Part shown: positions 7,579 through 16,006 of the stretch, in pieces
Layout of the letters: each line of letters starts with the position of its first letter
Numbering within the stretch: position 1 is the first letter of the stretch
Assembly (NCBI GenBank): GCA_023428905.1
Contig: JAEYWP010000030.1
Coordinates: 186,001-250,000, forward strand
Source: Verrucomicrobiota bacterium
GTDB lineage: Bacteria; Verrucomicrobiota; Verrucomicrobiia; Opitutales; Opitutaceae
Direction: 5' to 3'
Length of the DNA stretch: 64,000 nt
Program-made: the position numbers and the translations under genes
Notes under the pieces: model-generated
Told to the model about the DNA's origin: nothing
The model's input: the letters and a program-made list of their open reading frames with translations, nothing else
Databases searched by the model: none

Positions 7579-8367
7579 TCAGCTGGCTGCCTTGAACCTC
7601 GCCTCGGCCAGGCTCATCAGGCGGTCGAGGAGGAAACCGACCAGGCCGATGGTGATGATCGAGAGGATGATGTGCTCGTAGACGAGAGCATTGTACTCCT
7701 GCCAGAGGAAGCCGCCGACACCGGGGCGACCGGTCAGCATTTCGGCCGCTACGATCACCAACCAGGCGATGCCGAGGCTGAGGCGGAATCCGGTGAACAT
7801 GTAGGGCAGGGTGGCGGGGATCAGAATCTTGAAGAGCATCTTGGAGCGGGAAAGCTTCAGGACGCGGCCGACATTGAGATAATCCTGGGGCACGGCGCGG
7901 ACCCCCACCGCGGTGTTCAGCACGGTCGGCCACATGGAGCAGATCGCGATGGTGAAAAGCGCACCGAGGGTGCCTGCCTCACGTCCTGCGTTAAGGAAGA
8001 TGACCAGGCCGAGTGGCAGCCAGGCAAGGGGTGAGACCGGGCGGAGGATCTGGATGATCGGGTCGAAGATCTTGGTGAATGTCTTGGACAGCCCGAGGCA
8101 GAATCCGATCGGCGTGCCGATGAGGAGAGCCAGGGCATAACCCTTCGCCACCAGCTCCAGTGAATACCAGGTGAACCGGAGGATGCCCTGGTCCATCTCC
8201 CCGCGCTTGGCAAACGGCTGGAGAATGTAGTCCTTGCTCGATTCCCAGGTGCGAGTGGGTGAGGGCAGGTTGGACGCCCAGGTTGCGCTGGAGATCGACC
8301 AGAGGGCGATCACGCAGCCGATACCGAGGAGGGGAAGCAGAAGCCAGTCGAGTTTGAACGTTTTCAT
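7579..8367 (-). CDS. nrtB: Nitrate ABC transporter permease NrtB
   Basis: 262 residues from ATG 8367 ('MKTFKLDWLLLPLLGIGCV'); a GTG at 8391 would add eight. Six hydrophobic segments and the BPD_transp_1 coupling loop ('DYLNVGRVLKLSRSKMLFKI' then 'LIPATLPYMFTGFRLSLG') mark it as the inner-membrane channel of an NrtABCD/SsuABC-type importer. The segment 'FCLGLSKTFTKIFDPIIQIL' followed by 'RPVSPLAWLPLGLV' is typical of nitrate/taurine permeases. It follows nrtA by 24 bp. The downstream partner nrtC is displaced by the four-helix-bundle unit. Confidence 0.9.
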   Translation of the reverse strand: MKTFKLDWLLLPLLGIGCVIALWSISSATWASNLPSPTRTWESSKDYILQPFAKRGEMDQGILRFTWYSLELVAKGYALALLIGTPIGFCLGLSKTFTKIFDPIIQILRPVSPLAWLPLGLVIFLNAGREAGTLGALFTIAICSMWPTVLNTAVGVRAVPQDYLNVGRVLKLSRSKMLFKILIPATLPYMFTGFRLSLGIAWLVIVAAEMLTGRPGVGGFLWQEYNALVYEHIILSIITIGLVGFLLDRLMSLAEARFKAAS

Positions 8368-8391
8368 GGCGTGGGAGGTGGTGGTGTGCAC

Positions 8392-9675
8392 TCAGCCCTT
8401 CAGGGCGTGGACGGCGAAGCCCTTCGCATAAGTTTCAGGGTCGGCCGGGTTGAAGGTCAGGCCGTCGAAGAGGGTTTCGCTGTCGTTGTTGAGGCCGCCG
8501 TGGGCATAGCCGATCTCCTTCATCGCCTCCTCGTAGAGGTCGGTGCGCATCACCCTTTTCGATACACCGTCGTAGTCTGGGGTGCCCGCGACCATGCCCC
8601 AGCGGCGGAACTGGGAAATGAACCACTTCGCGTATTTGGGCTGCGGATAATTGCAGTTGCGGCGGCTGAAGTGCATCGGAAACGCGTCCTGCACCACGCG
8701 GCCGTCGCCGTAGTCGAGGTTGCCCTGGAGGCGGCCGAGAATGATGTCCTTGTGGCAGTTGATGTAGGTGGCGCGGGAGACGATCTCGCACTGTTCCGGT
8801 CGATTGCCCATGTCGTCCAGCCAGACGCTCGCCTCGTGCAGCGCCTTCAGCACTGCCTTGACCGTCTTGGGATTCTTCTCGGCGAACTCTTCCGTGAAGG
8901 CGCAGACCTTCTCCGGGTGGTCCTTCCAGAGATCCTGGGTGGTGACGGAGGTGAAGCCGATCTTGTCCGCGATGGAGCGGGCGTTCCATGGTTCTCCCAC
9001 GCAGAAGCCATCCATCTTGCCGATCTTCATGTTGGCCACCATCTGGGCTGGCGGGACTACGATGAGGGAAATGTCGCGGTCGGGGTGAATGCCTCCGGCG
9101 GCGAGGTAATAACGCATCCACATCGCGTGGGTGCCAGGCGGGAAGGTCATGGCGAAGGTCAGCGGTTCGCCCAGTTTCTTTGCCGCTTCCGCGTAGGGCA
9201 GGAGGGCCTTCGGGTCGCTGCCTACCTTGCCCTTCCAGTCCGCTTTGAGGGTGATGGCCTGGCCGTTGCGGTTCATCAGCCACGGGATCACCATCGGTTT
9301 TTTCGGCGATCCCTGCAGCCCCATGGTCGAGGCGATCGGCATGCCGATCAGCATGTGGGTCGCCTGGATCGAGCCGGTGCTGAGGTTGTCGCGGATGGCT
9401 GCCCAATTGGCGCCCTTTGTCACCGTGGACTTGATACCGTATTTGCGGAAGAGACCCTTCTCGTGGGCGATCACGATCGGCGAGCAGTCGGTCAGCGCAA
9501 TCATCCCGAAGTTGAGGTCGGTGGTTTCCGGGGCCTCGCTGGTTTCGGCGGCGGTTGCGGCCCAGGTCCGGGTGCCGAGGGCGGACCAGAGGGCGGCGGC
9601 TCCGACGCCGGTGGCTGCCCGGGTGAGGAAGGCGCGGCGATTGAGGGGGGACGGATTAAGAGGAGATGAGTTCAT
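8392..9675 (-). CDS. nrtA: Nitrate ABC transporter substrate-binding protein NrtA, Tat-exported
   Basis: 427 residues. The N-terminus 'LNRRAFLTRAATGVGAAALW' is a twin-arginine signal, so the protein should be folded before export to the periplasm. The body is NrtA/CmpA-like: 'LNFGMIALTDCSPIVIAHEK', 'GLFRKYGIKSTVTKGANWAA', 'GSIQATHMLIGMPIASTMG', and the ligand-loop region 'KIGKMDGFCVGEPWNARSIA'. Nitrate, nitrite or cyanate are the likely ligands; bicarbonate (CmpA) is less likely in this context. Its start overlaps the end of the preceding NasS-like gene by 20 bp, suggesting coupled translation. No clear Shine-Dalgarno is seen. Confidence 0.92.
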   Translation of the reverse strand: MNSSPLNPSPLNRRAFLTRAATGVGAAALWSALGTRTWAATAAETSEAPETTDLNFGMIALTDCSPIVIAHEKGLFRKYGIKSTVTKGANWAAIRDNLSTGSIQATHMLIGMPIASTMGLQGSPKKPMVIPWLMNRNGQAITLKADWKGKVGSDPKALLPYAEAAKKLGEPLTFAMTFPPGTHAMWMRYYLAAGGIHPDRDISLIVVPPAQMVANMKIGKMDGFCVGEPWNARSIADKIGFTSVTTQDLWKDHPEKVCAFTEEFAEKNPKTVKAVLKALHEASVWLDDMGNRPEQCEIVSRATYINCHKDIILGRLQGNLDYGDGRVVQDAFPMHFSRRNCNYPQPKYAKWFISQFRRWGMVAGTPDYDGVSKRVMRTDLYEEAMKEIGYAHGGLNNDSETLFDGLTFNPADPETYAKGFAVHALKG

Positions 9676-10729
9676 GCGTGGTGGCGGAGCGGAGTGAGAG
9701 GTGATGAAGGTCTTCGCGGAAGAGGCGCGCGGGCAGGTCGGGATGGACCTGGTTGGGCCGGAGGAGGCCGGCGTCGAGAATCTCGCGCTGGAGCCGCTCC
9801 GCCTTCTCCTGCGTGGGCACGTTGGTGCCGTCGCGGTGAAAGATGTGGAAGTCGGGCACGCTCTCCACTCGCCCGTGCCCGCAATCGAAGGTGCCGGACA
9901 GGCTGGGGCTGATCACGTGGGTCGACTGGTTGATGTATTTGGAGGTCGCGAGGAGGCGCGCGAGGGGCTCGCGGTTCTCCCGTTCGTCACACCACGCGCA
10001 GGCTTCGGCGAGCGCGGCGACCAGCGCCTGGTGCTCGCTGGAGCGGGAGCGGGCGAAGGCTTCGGTCACCATCAGGACCTTTTCCACCGGGGTGAGGGCC
10101 TCGGCCGCGCTCCAGGTGGGGCACCAGCCGATGCGCTCGCGCACTGCGAGGGTGTTCCAGGGCTCCCCGGCGCAATAGCCGTCGATCGTTCCGGCCGAGA
10201 GGTTGCGGAACATCTGCGCGGGGGGCACGACCACGATCCGCACGTCCCGGTCGGGATTGATCCCGCCGGAGGCCAGCCAGGAGCGGAGGAGGACGTGGTG
10301 TGAGGACTGCGCGGATACAACGCCGAAGGTGAGGCGCCGCTCGCCGGAACGGCGCCGGGCCTCCTCCCGCAGGGTGCGGGCGTCGCGGACGCCCGCGTCC
10401 CAGAGCCGTTCGGAAAGGGTCAGGGCGTTGCCGTGCGCGCTCAGAACCAGCGCGGTGAGGACCGGGCAGGGCACGGACTCCACGCCCACCGCGGTGGACC
10501 ACAGCATCGGTCCGGGGCACTGGGCTGCATCCAGCTCCCCGTAGATGATCTTCTCACGGATGGTGGCCCAGCCAACCTCGCGGCTGAGCTGGACCCGCAG
10601 GCCCTGCTTGATGAAGAGGCCGTGTTCTTCAGCCACCGCGAACGGGGCGGCGTCGGACAGGGCCAAAAACCCCACCCGCAGGGGCCTCCCCCGGACGGGC
10701 GGTGTGGCTGGCGTGAGCATGTTTTGCAT
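9656..10729 (-). CDS. Cytoplasmic NrtA-like nitrate sensor, NasS type
   Basis: About 357 residues; ATG 10729 or 10720, or TTG 10738, could be the start. It is homologous to NrtA ('RVGFLALSDAAPFAVAEEHG', 'VVPPAQMFRNLSAGTIDGYC', 'AGEPWNTLAVRERIG') but has no signal peptide, as in NasS, the nitrate-binding partner that holds the ANTAR antiterminator NasT inactive. No NasT gene lies in the window. It is the first gene of the minus-strand nitrate block and overlaps nrtA. A LysR gene diverges from it. Role as a cytoplasmic nitrate sensor is inferred from family and position; a lost-signal transporter subunit is the alternative. Confidence 0.75.
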   Translation of the reverse strand: MQNMLTPATPPVRGRPLRVGFLALSDAAPFAVAEEHGLFIKQGLRVQLSREVGWATIREKIIYGELDAAQCPGPMLWSTAVGVESVPCPVLTALVLSAHGNALTLSERLWDAGVRDARTLREEARRRSGERRLTFGVVSAQSSHHVLLRSWLASGGINPDRDVRIVVVPPAQMFRNLSAGTIDGYCAGEPWNTLAVRERIGWCPTWSAAEALTPVEKVLMVTEAFARSRSSEHQALVAALAEACAWCDERENREPLARLLATSKYINQSTHVISPSLSGTFDCGHGRVESVPDFHIFHRDGTNVPTQEKAERLQREILDAGLLRPNQVHPDLPARLFREDLHHLSLRSATTHELISS

Positions 10730-10792
10730 GCGCCGCAACTAGCCGTGGTCGTGCCATGGCCCACAACTGGCGCAATTACTGCTCTTCAAACA

Positions 10793-10811
10793 TTTCATAA
10801 CTTGAATGAAA
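10793..10811. promoter_or_regulatory. Dyad TTTCAT-N7-ATGAAA in the nasS-like/LysR divergent region
   Basis: Perfect 6-bp inverted repeat 11 bp before the LysR start codon, in the roughly 93-bp gap between the divergent genes. The position suits autoregulation and divergent control. It is not a strict T-N11-A box, since the symmetric bases at that spacing are C and G. Confidence 0.4.
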
Positions 10812-10822
10812 CCGCCTCATCC

Positions 10823-11734
10823 ATGAGAAACGTTCTGGATTCTCGTCAGCTCCTCGCGTTTTCCACTGTCGCGCGCCGCTCGAGTTTCACCTTGGCAGCC
10901 AAGGAGTTGTTTCTCACCCAGTCAGCGGTGAGTCACGCCATGAAATCGCTCGAGGAGGAGCTCGGTTGCCGCCTTCTCGACCGCGTCGGGAAGCGTGTCT
11001 TGCTCACTCAGGCCGGTGAGCAGTTTTTGCAGCACACCGAGAAAATTCTCCGCGAAATGGAGCTGGCGCGCGGCGGCCTGGATGCCCTCACCAACTGGGG
11101 CCATGGGCGGCTTCGGGTGGGGGCGAGCACCACGGCGTGCCAGTACATCCTGCCCACCGTGCTGCGCGAATTCAAACAGAGCTTCCCCAAGTGCGTGATC
11201 AAAATTGAGCCCGGGGATCACGCCCAGCAGCTCGAGCTGCTCCACGGCAACCAGATTGACCTCTCCCTCATGCTCGAGCCGCGCGGGGAGACCGAGTTCA
11301 ATTTCATCCCGCTCTTTGAGGACGAGCTGCGCTTCGTGGTTTCGCCCCTCCACCCCTGGGCTGTAGCGGGCCATGTGATACGCGAGGACATCACCACCGA
11401 GACGCTGGTCCTGTATAACAAGACCAGCTACACCTTCCGGTTGGTCAATGAGTACTTCCGCGAGGAGAAGATTGCGCTGAACAACTTCATCGAGCTCGGC
11501 AGCATGGAGGCGATCAAGGAACTCGTGAAGTTGGGTCTTGGGGCTGGGGTCCTGGCGCCCTGGATTGCTCGGGCCGAGCTGGAGAGCGGCGCCCTCGTAT
11601 CCTTTCCGCTCGGCAAACGAAAGCTCCGGCGCAACTGGGGTGTGGTTCACCTCAAGGGCCGGCGGCTTCCCTTGGGCGAGGAGACCTTTGTGGGCCTTTG
11701 CCGGACCGTGACGGAGTCCTACACCGCACCCTGA
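10823..11734 (+). CDS. LysR-family transcriptional regulator
   Basis: 303 residues from ATG 10823. The N-terminal winged helix is typical: 'LLAFSTVARRSSFTLAAKEL', 'LTQSAVSHAMKSLEEELGCR' and 'LLDRVGKRVLLTQAGEQFL'. The effector domain begins near residue 92 ('GRLRVGASTTACQYILPTVL'). It is transcribed away from the nitrate block. In other bacteria LysR proteins such as Nac, NtcB and CysB-like members control nitrogen or sulfur assimilation. It probably acts on the divergent nasS-like/nrt promoter, with a dyad in the shared gap as candidate site. The effector is not predictable. Confidence 0.88.
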   Translation: MRNVLDSRQLLAFSTVARRSSFTLAAKELFLTQSAVSHAMKSLEEELGCRLLDRVGKRVLLTQAGEQFLQHTEKILREMELARGGLDALTNWGHGRLRVGASTTACQYILPTVLREFKQSFPKCVIKIEPGDHAQQLELLHGNQIDLSLMLEPRGETEFNFIPLFEDELRFVVSPLHPWAVAGHVIREDITTETLVLYNKTSYTFRLVNEYFREEKIALNNFIELGSMEAIKELVKLGLGAGVLAPWIARAELESGALVSFPLGKRKLRRNWGVVHLKGRRLPLGEETFVGLCRTVTESYTAP

Positions 11735-11811
11735 GGCAGGCGGGAAAAATTCCCGCAAATTATCGCTTGCAGTCCCCCCGGATTCCTTGCTTCTTCTCGC
11801 CTCCCTTTCAC

Positions 11812-11888
11812 GCAGCCGTAGCTCAATTGGATAGAGCATCTGACTACGGATCAGAAGGTTTGGGGTTCGACTCCCTACGGCTGCGCCA
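11812..11888 (+). tRNA. tRNA-Arg (ACG anticodon)
   Basis: 77 nt including encoded CCA. Acceptor GCAGCCG pairs with CGGCTGC, the D stem is GCTC/GAGC, and the anticodon stem TCTGA/TCAGA has loop CTACGGA, giving anticodon ACG. The T loop is TTCGACT. ACG is normally edited to ICG and reads CGN codons. The next 170 bp hold only a weak 5-bp hairpin (11915-11930) and no gene. Confidence 0.97.
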
Positions 11889-12097
11889 CTTTTAAAGGTT
11901 TGAGCGACAAAAAATCCCCGAAAAAGGGGAGGCGCACGGAGCGGCCAGCCCAGTGTTTGGGGGCGGTGGAAACACAGTAGCGTCAGTTACTGTGCACTGA
12001 GATCAGCGCGCGTGCGTCTGTCTGCCATACGCATGGCTTTTCAGGAAAAGCTGCGGGTCCGTTGCAGCGGTGTGATGGCAGGGCTTCGAAGGTGCGC

Positions 12098-14116
12098 ATG
12101 ACTTACCCCTTCTTTTGGGCAGCTTCATGGAAGCTGCGTTCGAGCGCGCTTGGCGTGATTTTGTTGTCCGGGATCGCCTCTGGGACGTGGGCTCGCGCAG
12201 GAACAATCACAGGACCAGACGGTTTCGACTACCCCGATTGGCGAAAAGCGGGCATTGCGGGCGGGATCCCGCTGGTCACCGGGCCCGCCGTCGTCGATCT
12301 CAGCAGCCGGGCAAACGACGGAGTGGATGATGCCGGGGCCATCGAAGACGCCGCCGCCGGGCTCACGAATGGTGGTGTCGTGTACCTCGGTAGCGGCACC
12401 TACCACCTGGACCGCCCGGTCGTGATCACACGCAGTGGTGTCGTGTTACGAGGCGCAGGCTCAGCCGACACCAAGATCGTGTTTCGCTACAACGGACCGA
12501 CGGGCGCGCCCGAATTCACGCGTCCTGCAGCCGGATCCCTGGTGCGCAAGAACACCTACGTGCAGTCGTTCGCAGATCCCTCGAACCTCAAGCGGATCAC
12601 GATCAAGGCGAATGGGGTTACCGTGCAAACGGCCTCCCGCGACAACAACTCCGACAGCCCGCTTTGTTCGCTGTCCACGAATGGTCAGAAAATCCACACG
12701 GCCGCAAAGACGACCGGCACGGTGACGCTGACGACGGAGGCGGAGTATTTCGATGGCTCCGTTCTCAGCACGACGATGGACATTCAGCTGGACGCATCGA
12801 CCGTCACAGACCCCTGGCACGTCCCCAACGAAGTGGGGGGCGTTGGATTGATCGGCGCGATTTCCTTTCTTGGCGGCCAGCCCACCTACTACAACACGAT
12901 CTACTCGCAGCGCTTGATCACGCAGACGGCATCGCGCGGCAGCAATCAAGTGGTGTTGCCCTCGGACCACGGCTTTACGGTGGGCAGCCGCCTTGAAATG
13001 ACCGCACCGGTGACGGCGCGCTGGAATGCGGAATCGGGCAACACGATCAGCTTCGGCGTTCATCGCGCGAACCAGTACGAAGTCACCGCCGTAAGCGGCG
13101 GCACGGTCACCCTGGACGCGGAGCATCGGCTCGACTTTCCTGTCGAGGACGGCTCCTTCGTCCGCCGGATGGCACCCATGGTCCGGTCGGGCGTGGAAAA
13201 TCTCACGCTCGAGCAGGCGAGTCCGCTCTGGATCTGCGGTGTGCTCTTTAGCAACAGCTGGGAGTGCTGGGCGCGCTGCGTCACGGTCCTGAAGGCCGGC
13301 CGACATCCGCTCTACATGGTGCAGTCCAAATTCGGTGAGATCCGCGACTGTGCGATGATCGACGGCGGATGGAAGGGTCACGATGGGACCGCCTATGTCG
13401 GTTGGGACCAGTCCTTCGACTGCTTGATGGAAAACGTCACGACGCAATACCTTCGGCACGCGCCCCTCGTGCAGTGGGGCGCCTCCGGCAACGTGATCCG
13501 CAACAGCACGTTTTATGGCAGCGATGCGCAGTTCCACGCCGGCTTCACCAACGAGAATCTCATTGAGAACTGCCAGGTCATCTCGAACGTGGGCGACGGC
13601 GGCTACGGAGGCGCGGTGTATTCGGCCAATGACACATCGCACGGCGTGAACGGTCCGCGCAACGTCGTCTACAACTGCGACTTCAGCGCACCCAACGACG
13701 GCTTTTATAACGGCGGCTGCTGGTTTGGCGGCGGCAACGACGACTGGATGATCCTCCACAACCGGTTTTTGTTGGACTACGAGGGCGGCATCTACCTCAA
13801 GGAGCGCAGTCGCGATCACCTGTTCTTCAACAATCTCTGGGTGATGCGCTCGCCTTCGAGCGGTATTCAGATTGAGAAGACGAACTCAACCGGAGTCGAT
13901 GTTTCCGGCAACACGTTCATTGGGCTGCAGGCGGATGAGTTCTCCGGCGGGGTGATCGAGCCGGCGTCCGCGACAGGCAATACCTTCACTCCCACACTCG
14001 TCGACGCCGCCCTCACGAACGGCGGCTTTGAGAACGGGGTTACTGGTTGGACGCAGCTCGAGTCCGCGTTCGCCGTCGCTGAGGTTCCGGCCGGGTACGG
14101 TGACGAGGACTGCTGA
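12098..14116 (+). CDS. Secreted right-handed beta-helix (pectate-lyase-like) protein, probably 3'-truncated
   Basis: 672 residues from ATG 12098; a TTG at 12062 would add twelve. A signal peptide is visible ('SALGVILLSGIASGTWARAG'). Residues about 50-140 hold the start of a pectate-lyase superfamily fold ('GGVVYLGSGTYHLDRPVVIT', 'RSGVVLRGAG'). Later segments carry repeating Asn-rich helix coils such as 'GNVIRNSTFYGSDAQF', 'NLIENCQVI' and 'RNVVYNCDF'. The protein probably binds or cleaves an acidic polysaccharide; the substrate is unknown. The C-terminus reads 'NGGFENGVTGWTQLES', which looks like the opening of a carbohydrate-binding (CBM4/9-like) module that stops after about 20 residues, so the gene may be truncated or frameshifted. 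Confidence 0.75.
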   Translation: MTYPFFWAASWKLRSSALGVILLSGIASGTWARAGTITGPDGFDYPDWRKAGIAGGIPLVTGPAVVDLSSRANDGVDDAGAIEDAAAGLTNGGVVYLGSGTYHLDRPVVITRSGVVLRGAGSADTKIVFRYNGPTGAPEFTRPAAGSLVRKNTYVQSFADPSNLKRITIKANGVTVQTASRDNNSDSPLCSLSTNGQKIHTAAKTTGTVTLTTEAEYFDGSVLSTTMDIQLDASTVTDPWHVPNEVGGVGLIGAISFLGGQPTYYNTIYSQRLITQTASRGSNQVVLPSDHGFTVGSRLEMTAPVTARWNAESGNTISFGVHRANQYEVTAVSGGTVTLDAEHRLDFPVEDGSFVRRMAPMVRSGVENLTLEQASPLWICGVLFSNSWECWARCVTVLKAGRHPLYMVQSKFGEIRDCAMIDGGWKGHDGTAYVGWDQSFDCLMENVTTQYLRHAPLVQWGASGNVIRNSTFYGSDAQFHAGFTNENLIENCQVISNVGDGGYGGAVYSANDTSHGVNGPRNVVYNCDFSAPNDGFYNGGCWFGGGNDDWMILHNRFLLDYEGGIYLKERSRDHLFFNNLWVMRSPSSGIQIEKTNSTGVDVSGNTFIGLQADEFSGGVIEPASATGNTFTPTLVDAALTNGGFENGVTGWTQLESAFAVAEVPAGYGDEDC

Positions 14117-14224
14117 ACGCGGGCTTTCGGCCGGCGTTCCTTCCCCGGGGCTGCATTTCCAATTGGGAGCGCCGGCCCGGTGCGGTCGGCAAAAACCAAG
14201 ACCCCAACCTCGACCCCCGTTAAC

Positions 14225-15952
14225 ATGGGACGTTTACACGATTGTTCTCCGCGCGGAGTTTTGCGCGCGTCGCTCGGCCTGTTGGGCTGGGCCCTGGCTC
14301 TGATTCCGCTTCCACTGTTCTCATCGGATCCTCCACCGCCGCCCAAGTTGGAGATCGCATTCTCGGCCGTGCCTTTGCCCTCAGGCGTCAAGCTTGCGGG
14401 CGTGCAATCACCCAAATGGGTGGACAATGCGTGGCTCCTGGGAGCGTTTGTGGTGGGTGACGCGGCGCCGACGGTGGGCGTCCTCAACATCGATACGGGG
14501 GAGTTCCGTGACCTGCTCGCCACCACCCCGGTGCGGCCATGGGCAAGGCCCAGCAAGTTCCAAGTCTTCCCCGATGGACGCCGTTTTACCGTGCTGGAAA
14601 TTGACGGCAATGATGCGACCGGCAAACGCACCACGACGATCGCCGAGTGCTTCCCCGACATTATTAACAGCCAGAGAATTGAGGTGCTGCCGGTGGAGGG
14701 GATCGACGACAGCGGAATCCAGAACCGGGAGCCTCGTCCCGGATACGATAACGAGACGCTTTTTTGGACGCGCGTCCGTTTTAGTGACGTGGTGATGCTC
14801 GCTGCCCGGCTGACGAAGAGGGCGGACGGAAAGGCGTGGGTAGCCGGTGACCCTCGGGTGCTGAATGCCTTGCCAAAGAAATGGAAGCAATCGATCGCCG
14901 GAATCCTGCAGCGAGGCGCCGTCTACGAATTCAAGACGACGTTCCCGGACGGGTATGCGGCGTTCTCGGCCACCATCGCGTATCCGAATTTCGATAACTA
15001 CGAATTGGATCTGACCACCGGGGCGACTCGACGGCTGACGAAGTATGCAGGTTGGGATGAGGGAGTGGACGTCCATCCCAGCGGCGCGTATTTCAGATTT
15101 GGTTCCTCGCGGGTGAATTCCCGGGCCTTCGAAGCGGCTTCGCTTGTGCCGCGTCCCGGCGCCGGATCGTACCGACGGGCGATTTTTGAGTTTCCCTACT
15201 ACCTCGACAACCCGTCGAAAAAACGCGGCCTTCTGGAGACTTGGGTGCTCGACTTGTTTGGGGATCGCGTCGCAGGTGTCTATGACTCCACCGACTCCTT
15301 CTACTTCGGCCAGCAGCTGACGGCGGACGCGGGTGCTGAGTTTCAGAAATCCGGAGGCACGACCGGCTGGTCACCAGATGGGAGGAGATTTGCGAGCCAG
15401 GAGCGCAACCAGCGTGGTGAGCTACGTCTCGAACTTCAAACCGTGACCAATCTGCCCGCGGTTGCTCCCGAGCCTCCCCAATCGGGCGTATTGCATGATC
15501 TCATCAAAAGGTGGGCCCCCAAACTTTCCGACTACCCGGAGCCTGACGAGCAGTACGTGGTGACGCTGCCCGGACCAGCCGGGGGATCCGTGACAATTTC
15601 GGCCACAGGCACCTTGTTGCCAGGATCTCCCGCGTTGGATTTCAAGTCCGTCTTCCTCAACTACCGCGACAAAGACGGACTAGTGTTGAACGGTTGGGAG
15701 GCGGTTTCCCTGCTGGGTGCCTCACACAAGGCCAACATCGTGGTTTCGGGCTCCAGGAATGGATTCTTCGTCTGCGATGTTGTCTACTGGACAGGGCTGG
15801 ACGGCTACATCCAGGCGCTGGGTTACAACCACGCAAAGCTGGGCGAGGATGAAGTTGTCGAGCGCTTCAATGACCTCATGGTCAATTTCAAGACGATCGA
15901 TTCGGTGTATGAGCTTCCCTGGGAGGCATTTCGCCGGACCGTGGAAGATTAG
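14225..15952 (+). CDS. Secreted TolB-like beta-propeller protein, function unknown
   Basis: About 575 residues from ATG 14225. The N-terminus has a basic stretch and a hydrophobic core ('ASLGLLGWALALIPLPLFSS') consistent with export. The body contains propeller-type blades with Asp/Gly turns, for example 'KFQVFPDGRRFTVLEIDGND', 'YELDLTTGATRRLTKYAGWD' and 'TTGWSPDGRRFASQERNQRG', like PD40/TolB repeats. No catalytic motif is recognised; a C-terminal peptidase domain is not seen. It starts about 108 bp after the beta-helix gene on the same strand, so the two may be co-transcribed. It could be a periplasmic binding or scaffold protein. Confidence 0.6.
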   Translation: MGRLHDCSPRGVLRASLGLLGWALALIPLPLFSSDPPPPPKLEIAFSAVPLPSGVKLAGVQSPKWVDNAWLLGAFVVGDAAPTVGVLNIDTGEFRDLLATTPVRPWARPSKFQVFPDGRRFTVLEIDGNDATGKRTTTIAECFPDIINSQRIEVLPVEGIDDSGIQNREPRPGYDNETLFWTRVRFSDVVMLAARLTKRADGKAWVAGDPRVLNALPKKWKQSIAGILQRGAVYEFKTTFPDGYAAFSATIAYPNFDNYELDLTTGATRRLTKYAGWDEGVDVHPSGAYFRFGSSRVNSRAFEAASLVPRPGAGSYRRAIFEFPYYLDNPSKKRGLLETWVLDLFGDRVAGVYDSTDSFYFGQQLTADAGAEFQKSGGTTGWSPDGRRFASQERNQRGELRLELQTVTNLPAVAPEPPQSGVLHDLIKRWAPKLSDYPEPDEQYVVTLPGPAGGSVTISATGTLLPGSPALDFKSVFLNYRDKDGLVLNGWEAVSLLGASHKANIVVSGSRNGFFVCDVVYWTGLDGYIQALGYNHAKLGEDEVVERFNDLMVNFKTIDSVYELPWEAFRRTVED

Positions 15953-16006
15953 CTCGGATGCCCGCGCAACGTCGGATTTTCACGCCCGCCTGCTGCCCTG
16001 GTTTGA

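Noticed and set aside
8371..9669. 432-codon plus-strand frame opposite nrtA
   Set aside because: It mirrors the codon pattern of nrtA and has no recognisable domain.
11915..11930. TCCCC-GAAAAA-GGGGA hairpin as tRNA terminator
   Set aside because: A 5-bp stem without a following U-tract is too weak to support.
11812..16000. Genomic island integrated at tRNA-Arg
   Set aside because: No integrase and no second copy of the tRNA 3' end were seen, and composition does not shift clearly.
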